Shown: piece by piece, positions 22,925-33,000 of the stretch | How the letters are laid out: each line of letters opens with the position of its first letter | Position numbering within the stretch: the stretch's first letter is position 1 | DNA from: Hofstenia miamia | Taxonomy: Eukaryota; Xenacoelomorpha; Acoela | Direction: 5' to 3' | DNA length: 64,000 nucleotides | NCBI GenBank assembly: GCA_004352715.1 | Contig: SCFE01000053.1 | Span: 182,923-246,922, forward strand | The notes under the pieces: generated by a model | What the model was told of the DNA's origin: nothing | Seen by the model: only the letters and a program-made list of their open reading frames with translations | The model's database searches: none | Made by a program: the position numbers and the translations under genes

Positions 22925-23924
22925 NNNNNNNNNNNNNNNNNNNNNNNNNNNNNNNNNNNNNNNNNNNNNNNNNNNNNNNNNNNNNNNNNNNNNNNNNNNN
23001 NNNNNNNNNNNNNNNNNNNNNNNNNNNNNNNNNNNNNNNNNNNNNNNNNNNNNNNNNNNNNNNNNNNNNNNNNNNNNNNNNNNNNNNNNNNNNNNNNNNN
23101 NNNNNNNNNNNNNNNNNNNNNNNNNNNNNNNNNNNNNNNNNNNNNNNNNNNNNNNNNNNNNNNNNNNNNNNNNNNNNNNNNNNNNNNNNNNNNNNNNNNN
23201 NNNNNNNNNNNNNNNNNNNNNNNNNNNNNNNNNNNNNNNNNNNNNNNNNNNNNNNNNNNNNNNNNNNNNNNNNNNNNNNNNNNNNNNNNNNNNNNNNNNN
23301 NNNNNNNNNNNNNNNNNNNNNNNNNNNNNNNNNNNNNNNNNNNNNNNNNNNNNNNNNNNNNNNNNNNNNNNNNNNNNNNNNNNNNNNNNNNNNNNNNNNN
23401 NNNNNNNNNNNNNNNNNNNNNNNNNNNNNNNNNNNNNNNNNNNNNNNNNNNNNNNNNNNNNNNNNNNNNNNNNNNNNNNNNNNNNNNNNNNNNNNNNNNN
23501 NNNNNNNNNNNNNNNNNNNNNNNNNNNNNNNNNNNNNNNNNNNNNNNNNNNNNNNNNNNNNNNNNNNNNNNNNNNNNNNNNNNNNNNNNNNNNNNNNNNN
23601 NNNNNNNNNNNNNNNNNNNNNNNNNNNNNNNNNNNNNNNNNNNNNNNNNNNNNNNNNNNNNNNNNNNNNNNNNNNNNNNNNNNNNNNNNNNNNNNNNNNN
23701 NNNNNNNNNNNNNNNNNNNNNNNNNNNNNNNNNNNNNNNNNNNNNNNNNNNNNNNNNNNNNNNNNNNNNNNNNNNNNNNNNNNNNNNNNNNNNNNNNNNN
23801 NNNNNNNNNNNNNNNNNNNNNNNNNNNNNNNNNNNNNNNNNNNNNNNNNNNNNNNNNNNNNNNNNNNNNNNNNNNNNNNNNNNNNNNNNNNNNNNNNNNN
23901 NNNNNNNNNNNNNNNNNNNNNNNN
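22925..23924. other. Assembly gap (1,000 N)
   Basis: Exactly 1,000 N, a placeholder size. It separates the + strand ORF1-like frame from the minus-strand hAT fragment, so their relation is unknown. Confidence 0.95.
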
Positions 23925-24707
23925 GATCCTAACATTGCATTTTGGGAGTCAGAAGACATGTATGAACCATTTTTCGGAATAGAACTGGGTCATCTGATTC
24001 CTCTGTAATGAGCTCTACTAGCTCAATAAAATTCCCATGGAAGTTACTTGTCGTTCCTTCCTCATGCCCACGCAGTGGAATAGAAATATTTTTTGTACAT
24101 CGTTTAGCACAGTTTATAAGAGTTTTAACATATTCTCTGTTTTCAGCAACAAATCTAACATGTGCGCTCAATATGTTTTCTTCCACAGTTCCATGGCTGG
24201 TCAATGATCTATACAGTAACTCACGTTTTACTGAATCAAGATGTGATGCGCTGATAGAATGATCCTTTACTTTCTCAGACAGTTTTTTCCAGTTGGAAAA
24301 TCCGTGCTTGATAAATGTAGGTTCATGTCGGCCTGCCATAGGTGAACCAAAATGGCGACATGTGTAACAGAATACCGCATCCGTTAGAACCAAATACTCC
24401 AGGAATTTGTAGCGATAATGGGTCGATAAAAATGCCCGATTTTGCTGACCAGATGCAGTTTTTGGAAACGCTGTGAGGAATGGTTGCACAGGGTTATCTG
24501 ATGCGGATGAAGAAATATCAGGTGGTGCAGAACTTTCGATTTGTGGAGCAGAGAGGGATTGCCGTGGAGTGGAGATTGATCCCCGTGCATGGCTTCTCCA
24601 CGTTTACGTTCATGTTGACCATTATCAAGGATGGAGGAAGATGATGGTTGAATTTGAAAGGTCAGAACTGACTGTCTGAAACGCTTTCCAGGTGGTCCAC
24701 TCGACAT
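23925..24707 (-). pseudogene. hAT-type transposase, TTF/ZMYM-like zinc finger part
   Basis: The frame 24489-23929 reads FLSTHYRYKFLEYLVLTDAV, FCYTCRHFGS, FIKHGFSNWKKLSEKV, HSISASHLDSV and ends near the gap in SDDPVLF. F-C-x2-C-R followed by GFxNWKK and a His pair is the TTF-type zinc finger of hAT transposases of the ZMYM/52 kDa-repressor group. The next region corresponds to the start of their catalytic domain. A plausible N-terminus, MSSGPPGKRFRQSVLTFQ, starts at 24707 in another frame, so at least one frameshift lies near 24600. The C-terminal catalytic and dimerisation parts are missing in the gap. No terminal repeats seen. Confidence 0.7.
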
Positions 24708-24759
24708 TGTTTGTGCAGCAGAAGGATGACCCAGAGAACTGCTACATGTAGTATGCAAT

Positions 24760-25106
24760 GAGCGAGCACATCAAATGAGGAGGCAATTTTTAATGCACAT
24801 CAATCAGAATGTTCCACTTTCGTCAAAGGAAACACGTCACATAGTAATTCGCAAGACACAGATGGATTCAAGTTGATTCATAACATATATACATGCTTTT
24901 ATATTAACATTGTTTTGCCTGAACACATGTCAGATTGGGAGGGGGGCTACAATGCTTGTGCATTCTTAGGGGCTAAGCCCATATGAGCAGATATGAGCAA
25001 AGACTAAAATTGTGGAGTGGTACATTGAAACCAAGTACTATTTGAAGACTAAAAGACGGTTTGCAGCTCATTTTGAAATAAGATCCAAACCAATTCGCCG
25101 TATGAT
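24760..25106. other. No gene recognised
   Basis: Short spacer between the hAT N-terminus and the next gap. It contains GGGAGGGGGGCTACA near 24940 but no interpretable element end. Confidence 0.4.
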
Positions 25107-25154
25107 TCAATACCAAGGGGAATAAAAATGCCTACTGATTTCATTACCCAAAAA

Positions 25155-26154
25155 NNNNNNNNNNNNNNNNNNNNNNNNNNNNNNNNNNNNNNNNNNNNNN
25201 NNNNNNNNNNNNNNNNNNNNNNNNNNNNNNNNNNNNNNNNNNNNNNNNNNNNNNNNNNNNNNNNNNNNNNNNNNNNNNNNNNNNNNNNNNNNNNNNNNNN
25301 NNNNNNNNNNNNNNNNNNNNNNNNNNNNNNNNNNNNNNNNNNNNNNNNNNNNNNNNNNNNNNNNNNNNNNNNNNNNNNNNNNNNNNNNNNNNNNNNNNNN
25401 NNNNNNNNNNNNNNNNNNNNNNNNNNNNNNNNNNNNNNNNNNNNNNNNNNNNNNNNNNNNNNNNNNNNNNNNNNNNNNNNNNNNNNNNNNNNNNNNNNNN
25501 NNNNNNNNNNNNNNNNNNNNNNNNNNNNNNNNNNNNNNNNNNNNNNNNNNNNNNNNNNNNNNNNNNNNNNNNNNNNNNNNNNNNNNNNNNNNNNNNNNNN
25601 NNNNNNNNNNNNNNNNNNNNNNNNNNNNNNNNNNNNNNNNNNNNNNNNNNNNNNNNNNNNNNNNNNNNNNNNNNNNNNNNNNNNNNNNNNNNNNNNNNNN
25701 NNNNNNNNNNNNNNNNNNNNNNNNNNNNNNNNNNNNNNNNNNNNNNNNNNNNNNNNNNNNNNNNNNNNNNNNNNNNNNNNNNNNNNNNNNNNNNNNNNNN
25801 NNNNNNNNNNNNNNNNNNNNNNNNNNNNNNNNNNNNNNNNNNNNNNNNNNNNNNNNNNNNNNNNNNNNNNNNNNNNNNNNNNNNNNNNNNNNNNNNNNNN
25901 NNNNNNNNNNNNNNNNNNNNNNNNNNNNNNNNNNNNNNNNNNNNNNNNNNNNNNNNNNNNNNNNNNNNNNNNNNNNNNNNNNNNNNNNNNNNNNNNNNNN
26001 NNNNNNNNNNNNNNNNNNNNNNNNNNNNNNNNNNNNNNNNNNNNNNNNNNNNNNNNNNNNNNNNNNNNNNNNNNNNNNNNNNNNNNNNNNNNNNNNNNNN
26101 NNNNNNNNNNNNNNNNNNNNNNNNNNNNNNNNNNNNNNNNNNNNNNNNNNNNNN
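25155..26154. other. Assembly gap (1,000 N)
   Basis: A placeholder gap that removes most of the LINE ORF2, including any endonuclease and reverse transcriptase. The sequence just left of it (25107-25154) cannot be assigned to that ORF with confidence. Confidence 0.95.
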
Positions 26155-26456
26155 TATTTAATGTTATTAGAATAGTTTTTCAATTCGTGTTCAATTTCGG
26201 ACTCATTTAGAATAGGAACAGGATTTGTTTCTATGTCGCCGGAAAGGATTAATTTTGAAAAAAGAAAAAACCTAATAAAGTGTTTATAAATTAAAATACT
26301 GATTTTGGTAGTACACGTGTAGTAATTGAGATGTAAGTGCTTTCTGTGTTGTGTTTGCAAGTGAACATGTATATAGTATATATGTACATTTCGGAAGACA
26401 AAATATATAACTAGATAATACATAAAAAAATTTACCATTTTGATTGATTTAGTCAT
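26155..26456 (-). CDS. LINE (CR1/L2-like) ORF2 N-terminus with 2A-like motif
   Basis: ORF2 of such LINEs encodes an endonuclease and reverse transcriptase. The first 100 codons are readable: a hydrophobic, tyrosine-rich start (residues 8-22 could be a membrane segment), a second hydrophobic stretch (about 52-70) and then LILSGDIETNPVP at residues 69-81. The last is a 2A-like ribosome-skipping motif as found at the start of ORF2 in several CR1-clade LINEs. Here the obligatory NPGP reads NPVP. The frame then enters the gap. Its ATG is at 26456, one base after the ORF1 stop. Confidence 0.7.
26214..26252 (-). other. 2A-like motif, Gly to Val variant
   Basis: Encodes LILSGDIETNPVP. The consensus core of 2A peptides is D-x-E-x-N-P-G-P, and the glycine-proline junction is where the ribosome skips. 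The codon here is GTT (Val), so skipping should fail in this copy. The change could be a copy-specific mutation or a real variant of the family. Confidence 0.75.
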
Positions 26457-26457
26457 T

Positions 26458-27474
26458 CTAGAGAGGAAGAGATGGGGTCGGAAGAAGACATCGACGCGAA
26501 GAGGAGCTTATGACTTTGGAGTAAGAAACGTGAGGAGTACGGAATGATGAAGCAGTTATTGGACGAGGACTGAAGTGATTCTTTAGGATCTGAGTCATTT
26601 GTTTGATTCCATTGCCAGAAAGATGAATCCCATCTTGGGACAGGAGACTACAATCGATGGTTCTTCGTGATAACATGAATCTTTTGAAGACAGGGATGAC
26701 ATTGAACTTGTTTGAAGAGACGCGTGATAGGACTTCGTTAAATTCATCAATGACGTGATTTTGTTGTAAGAGTGAATATTTGGAGACTGGTGTAATTTCT
26801 AAGAAGTAGATGAAACGTGGCGAGAATTTAAGACGAATCTGTTCAACTAGATGATTGATATTTGATTTGAATGTTCGAACATCAGTGGAGTGTATTGCAT
26901 CGATTAGACCAGTGTTTAGAATGACAGAATTGACGTGAACTTTTGGATATTGCGAGATCTTTTCAGCAAGACGTCTAGAATTGTGACCAGGATAAGAATG
27001 GATGGACGTGGTTTGGTTAGGTAGAAGATTATGTGAGCGGACATTTCGAAGGATGCTGCTTCCAATGATTAATGAGGTTGTACCAGGTTTGATCGATTTT
27101 ACTTGACTTCGTGGTTTGTCAGATTTTCTTCTTGGAGACTGGGGTGGATTTTTGAAGGAAATATAGTAATGTTCGGAGGGAGAATCGACTGTTTGTGTTG
27201 AACAGGATGCATTGATTGAGCAAGCAGATTTGGTAGGAGAAGATTGTGTTGCAGCATTGGAGACAGAGTTGAGTGAGCATTTAAAAAGAAGAAGAAGACC
27301 TTCAGCGGCGTTTTCTTTGTCGAGAAGAGAGAACATTTGATGCAGCGGCGTTTTCTTTTTATCTTTGATTAGAGAAGATGCCGCATCAAGTGTCGGCGCA
27401 CCAGCAAATAGCTTTTCGCGTATCGCTTCTGCGAGCGAGAGAGAAACCTGACCGTCCACCGCCGGAGCAAACAT
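26458..27474 (-). CDS. LINE (CR1/L2-like) ORF1 with SGNH esterase domain
   Basis: 338 codons, open throughout. The N-terminus MFAPAVDGQVSLSLAEAIRE is followed by a helical part and a Ser/Pro-rich linker with PRRKSDKPR. From about residue 130 an SGNH/GDSL esterase domain follows: LIIGSSILRNV (block I, nucleophile Ser), HSYPGHNSRRLAEKI (block II), VILNTGLIDAIHS (block III position), and SLLSQDGIHLSGNGIKQM (block V with Asp-His). Esterase ORF1 is characteristic of CR1 and L2 clade LINEs, where it may help ribonucleoprotein formation or membrane contact. ORF2 starts one base after its stop. Intact length suggests a fairly recent insertion. The start is the first ATG after the upstream ATT repeat. 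Confidence 0.8.
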   Translation of the reverse strand: MFAPAVDGQVSLSLAEAIREKLFAGAPTLDAASSLIKDKKKTPLHQMFSLLDKENAAEGLLLLFKCSLNSVSNAATQSSPTKSACSINASCSTQTVDSPSEHYYISFKNPPQSPRRKSDKPRSQVKSIKPGTTSLIIGSSILRNVRSHNLLPNQTTSIHSYPGHNSRRLAEKISQYPKVHVNSVILNTGLIDAIHSTDVRTFKSNINHLVEQIRLKFSPRFIYFLEITPVSKYSLLQQNHVIDEFNEVLSRVSSNKFNVIPVFKRFMLSRRTIDCSLLSQDGIHLSGNGIKQMTQILKNHFSPRPITASSFRTPHVSYSKVISSSSRRCLLPTPSLPL

Positions 27475-27487
27475 AATAAAGTCATTG

Positions 27488-27510
27488 ATTATTATTATTA
27501 TTATTATTAT

Positions 27511-27539
<29 letters not shown>
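27488..27539. repeat. (ATT)n microsatellite
   Basis: About 17 ATT units with one GTT. It lies directly upstream of the LINE ORF1 start on the minus strand. Confidence 0.9.
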
Positions 27540-27541
<2 letters not shown>

Positions 27542-27639
27542 CGCCAAGCAATAATAATTTTCGACCTTCATGTAGTGTTTGCATGCAAGTTGTATCCATC
27601 ACTACCTATGGTAAGATTCACTCGCACAAAAAGAATGTT

Positions 27640-29650
27640 CAAAGTGTTCTGGCTACTCTTGAAGATATCCGAAATTATTCAATACGAAATGGAAGCACGT
27701 TTTTCTTGTCGCAATCTGTAGCCGAAAACAGTATGCTTATCCTTTCAGAAAGCTAACCTTTATTCTGCTGTGTCCTCTTTGAGGTGGTTCCAAACATGCT
27801 CGGTATGAAGAATCAAAAGATCTTAAACCTCCTCAGAGATGTTTAAATAGGTACGTCTCTAGACTATATAATGACACTAAAGTATTTGTTCCGTCTTTTG
27901 TTAATCGAATACTAACTCTGATGATACGTTTGTTGTCAAACGAGTTCGACAGCTTGTGTGTGAAAGTAACTTCAAGAAAGCAATTTCTGTTTTAAGTATG
28001 GCAAATTTATCTTTTAATGAAAACATCTGCGCTATTCTGGAAGAAAAGCACCCGTTTGGCGCTCCGATTTCTAATGCCTATACAAACGGTGTCTAACCAC
28101 GTGTAGTGTCAACGATTGTTCTTTGAAATTGCCCCGGGGTCTTCCTAAAGATTCTGCTGCTAGTGTTTACAAGCTTTCCGCAACTCAGTTTTTGAATGCT
28201 TTGCAATGTCCGTTCACTAGAATTCCGAGACAATACTATTCTATATTTCCTATATGTTTATTGGAGTTAGATCTGAGGCTGCTGTTCACGTTCTGAGTGG
28301 TCTCATTTCAAGTCTCCCTTCCAATCAAGAATGCTTTCAATAGCTTAGAACGTTCAGCTATTCTGGAACAAAGCAAAATATACATATTCGAGAGACTCTA
28401 CCATGGGTTCTTTTTTGATACAAGGAGATTCTTTAGCTCCGCTGTTATTTGTCACTACAATTAATCCCATAATTCAAGCTTTGCGAGAGTTTCCCATTCT
28501 TCAATGTTTAGTACCTTGATGATGGCATCCTTTTAGTTGATGCATTCAGTTATCTCACTGAATCCATGTTTGGGATCGGATTGGAAATCTACATTGCCAA
28601 GTGTGAAATTTGATCTCAGAGGAGTTCAATTGACTTCAGTCTTCTATCAAAGATATCAAGGTTAAAGAACCAACTTAGGCTCCCCGATAAGCACTATATA
28701 ATTCTGATTTTATCAATGACATTTTCTCTAAAAAGAATGAGCGACTCTTCCAAAAATATTTTCAGCTTGAAAACTTGCAATCCTCACCATAGTTCATAAG
28801 CTATTTTGCATTTTAGCAAAGCTGTCCATTCCGCTCAGGAACATATTACAGGTTTAGCAACTCATGCAAGCAGCTTTACCAGTTAAACAAGTGAAACAAG
28901 TGATTAGGTGTTCCCATTGTTTCCGCTATAGCTTTTATTGATTCCAAGGTCGACTCCAATTCCCTTTGCTCAACATCAGTCTATTGAATTTCACGATATC
29001 TCCTCTTCAGTTTGTGGGACAAGTTCTCCTATTGACATGTCATCGAAAGCTGAGACGAATACATTATCTTCAACAACATCCTCAGTTATTCTTGCAGCGA
29101 TCGTGATAGATTGAGACTTCAATCATGTCCTCTTCCTCATAATGGTAAATGGCTTTCTACGATACCTCTTGATCTTAATTTCTCACCTTCAGAGTTCTGA
29201 AACTTTTTCTAGGAATTCCACTCCTCAGCAATAGGCAGCCATTCCAAAAATGTAACAAGCCTGTTGATGAGGATAAAATATATCGCCATGTCTGTGAGGT
29301 TGTTTGATTTCGCATCTAAAGCTGCTCTCGCCCCCATTCTTGATAAGAGAAATTACACGTTTCTCGCTTTCGCATTTGAGATATTTTCCTCCCTTGTTGG
29401 CCAGTCGGTCATTCTGCAGCTCTTGATGTTACCGTCACCAGTTCCTTGCAATAATCAACCTTATCTCATGCTGATCATGTTCTTGGAGGTTTGTCTTCTC
29501 TCTCCATCAAAAATAGATTCAATGGCTTCATCTTCGTCTGCTAACAATGATAATAAGTTCGTAGGCAGACAATTCTTTGAGCAACTGTCTGTGATCCTTC
29601 AGCGGGGTAACGCCATCCTCATAACGCTCCGCTATTGCAGTGCTTAAGCC
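27640..29650 (+). pseudogene. Decayed reverse transcriptase pseudogene
   Basis: Broken + strand frames spell, in order, VRQLVCESNFKKAISVLSMA and NENICAILEEKHP (an N-terminal repeat-like domain), VYKLSATQFLNALQCPF, IKNAFNSLERSAILEQ (RT motif A area, 28327-28370), IQGDSLAPLLFVTTINPIIQ (motif B, about 28420-28475) and YLDDGILLVDAF (catalytic motif C, 28512-28550). The last part, an open stretch at 29264-29647, ends FEQLSVILQRGNAILITLRY, a C-terminal signature I associate with a group of invertebrate LINE-like polymerases having a C-terminal nuclease-like domain. More than a dozen stops and frameshifts make it a fossil. Exact clade not assigned. Confidence 0.65.
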
Positions 29651-30010
29651 AACTGTTTCCATAAACCATTAATCCTGAAAATGCCAATTTTTCTTAATTT
29701 GATGTTTGATTTTGTTTTACAATTAAGGATAATTATTACATTTCTGTAGATATTTGCTAATGTTTATGTTTAAAAATGTTATAGGACACATTTGTTCAAA
29801 TAATATTTTCAAATGTATGCCTTGACGACTTGACTAATGAAATCAATCGAACATGTGGTCATTAACTTTATTCTTCGCACATCTAGATAGCAAGTTTCAC
29901 CGATTTTCCATTGTTACCTTATTACTTTAGGCTTGATAATAGTACAGTTTCTACTGCAAATTTTCAGATTATTTTGAAATGTTAACAATTTTCTAGGAAG
30001 TTTCAGATTC
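29651..30010 (+). promoter_or_regulatory. Putative RSPH14 upstream region with X-box half-site
   Basis: 360 bp between the RT fossil and the RSPH14 ATG. It contains CCATTGTTACC (GTTACC at 29913-29918), half of the RFX-binding X-box (GTTRCC-AT-RGYAAC) found upstream of many cilia genes, about 95 bp before the ATG. The second half is not conserved, so this is a weak candidate. No clear TATA box. Confidence 0.25.
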
Positions 30011-33000
30011 ATGGCTTTGCCTTTAATTTCGCAACGTCCGCCACCCAATGTTGATCCAACAAAAGCCTCTCTTGCTTTTGCAGACCGCGCGCTTCCAAAA
30101 TTGGTATTTATTGTTGTCATATATTTAATTTTTTCTATTTTTGGAATTTAGAATCGTGAATTAAAGGATGAAAATTTACTTACCAAGCAAAGAGCTTTAC
30201 TTTCTTTAGCGGATTACCTACACGATCCTGAACATGTTGCAGAGGCGCTGCAAATAGGGATCATTGTAAGTCTAAAGAATTTGCTATCAGATTCTGATGA
30301 TTTCGTTCGCTTCCAATCGTTAGAAGTTCTCTACATTTTATCATGTATGCATTTTGATTCTATAATTTATACTTATTGTTGACTATCAAAAAACTTAAAT
30401 ATTAACTGTACTGAGAAAATTTGAACATTAAATATGTCAATCTAAATTATTTTAACGTCATTGGAAAATTAAAATGTAATGCCTACCAAGCATTCAAATT
30501 CGAACGCATTGGCAATATTGCTTTTTAATGAATGTATAGTGCTGGAAAAAATCGTAGCTAAGGTCTTTTTGCTTTAATATGACTAACTGTACTCTCTGAT
30601 CATGAATCTCAACTGTGATTGTTTCATTTCCATATGTATTTTTGCGTAGCACAAATATGTACCAATACATCTAATGTGTGCAGAAGTGTGTAAGACCCTC
30701 TTTATATACTGGGCAGCAGTTAAATTAAGAACGAGTAAATTAACCATATCTACATGTATCTGCATAGCTTAATTTGATTAGCTGTACATGTCTTACTTTT
30801 TACGAAATATAGGAATTGATAATGGCTAGTAAGCTTCATCCTAGGTCAAGACATTACTAAGTTTCTATAAATATCTATTAAATATTAAAAAATGATTTTT
30901 TTTGAAATGCATATTATTTGTCGGATTTATCTTATGAGACATGTGACGCACTACTCATTTTCCTTGCTTGCTCGCTGTTGTTTTAACCATCAAACTTTTG
31001 AAGATAATCAGACGCACCCCATGTTGCTTTGTTGTGTGAAAATAGCAAATAATCGTTCATTGAAAAATCGGTTAATCTCCAAAACACTTATCGCGACCGA
31101 TATTGTGAGTTAAGGCAAATAAGCGCAAGATGAAATAAAGAGACCCAAACTGAACAGTTTGAGAAATTGCAGAAAACATCATATGCTATTTCTAGCAAAA
31201 TATTTGTTTATTGTTTAATTCTTGAATAAATATTCGCAAATGAATGTAAATTCCATCCAAACAAATGTGAAATAAATAAATGACCAAGGTCCGATGGTTC
31301 TTGTTAGCACAATTCCAACTTCTTACAATGCAAACATCATATTAACCATTTGGTATATTCTAATCTATTGTTACCTATTTCTGTAGTGTTTCTTTTCATA
31401 GAATATCTCAGCTGATTGCCTATGGCTCTTCAACGCAGTTAGTATATCCGTTTTGTTTCTTTAGGATCAGCGATAGCATTTTGAATACATGGCTAAACCT
31501 AAAGAGCCATATACATCTTTGCCCTTGATTTGTGTTACGTACAGAATTATGGAAAAAATTTATAATTGCCTTTTATTGACGGAATGATACCCGACTCATA
31601 ATAAGAATACGAATAAGTTTATTAAACTGAGTGGGAATGATACCCGACTCATAAAAGAAATACAAATAATTTAAAAATCACAACTAGTACTTCTTTACCG
31701 CTCTACTCAGGAAGGTAGACATCCTCCTGTATGGGGTTGTCCTCATATTAGCACTTCTCATGTTTCTATTATGTTACGGGATCATCGCTTTAACGAGCGC
31801 ATTCAGGGTTATTGAGGGTTCATCGACTTGTGCAGGGGTATTTTATCAACTCTTCTAACATTACTTGCAACAGGTGTGTATGAAGATAGCAACCTAATCT
31901 TTATAGCTCTGTATTTGGTCACTTCGGTTCAGTGACGTGGCACTGACTGATCCATGGCTCTCAATGCCATAGGTGAGAATGCTGCTTAATAGGGAATGAC
32001 AAAGGGCCGAGAGTTCGTCATCTTTAAAATCTAGTCGTTTAGTTTGAGGAGATAAAGGTTTTGTCGAGCTTTGGAGCAAATCCTTTCAATATGTGGGTCA
32101 AATGAGAGTCGGTTATTGATCGTGATCCCCAATATGGTTAATTCGACCACTGGTTTATTGTTGTTGATGGATGAACGTCTCTTTTCAATGGGATAATAAG
32201 TTCTTTGCATTTTCTGGTATTCAAAATAAATTTATGTTCTTACAGCCAATCACAGACGTATTTCAAGAGTAGCTCACTTTTATCATCATTAATTCAAAGG
32301 GTATTTATCATTGACAAACTTGAACAAGGCCGCTATGTTTGAGAGATTCGTTGGTACCCGGAGTTTATTTGTTGTGGAGTTAAAAGTGTTGGACGAGATT
32401 ATATATATAATATTATTTAATCCATTTCTTTTCGAAGTTAACTCCATTTTTATGTAGGTAGTGCTTATGGCAGAAATGCATTCATTGAGTGTGGAATTAT
32501 TGAAGCGATATCTCAACTATTCCATGATGAAAATAATGGTGTCCGTCGAAATGCTCATCGGGCAATTGCTACACTATGTGAATCACCAATAGGAGCTCAA
32601 GCAGTTGTTGATGCTAAGCTGGTTTCAACACTCGTTTCCAAACTTTCAGAGGAACATGACGAGATTAAAATTCTCTTACTTGATTCAATTCATTTCTGCT
32701 CACGTCAAAATCCATTAGATGCATTGGAAGCTTCTGCAATGGAAACATTAACCTCACTTTTGTCGCACGAATATTACGTTATTAGAGGCAAGGCAGTTAG
32801 AGATATTAGTGATTTAAGGTAATTTTGATTCTATTCTCGTATATTGTATATAAGATCCATGGACCTAGAGCAGCATTAATTGAATATGGTTTAATTGATA
32901 TGCTTTAGCGTTGACTTAGAGGGCAAGAATCGTGCTTTGTCTTGTGGATGTGTGGCAAAGCTAGTTGAATTGCTTGCTGATGAAAATGAGATGGTACGTG

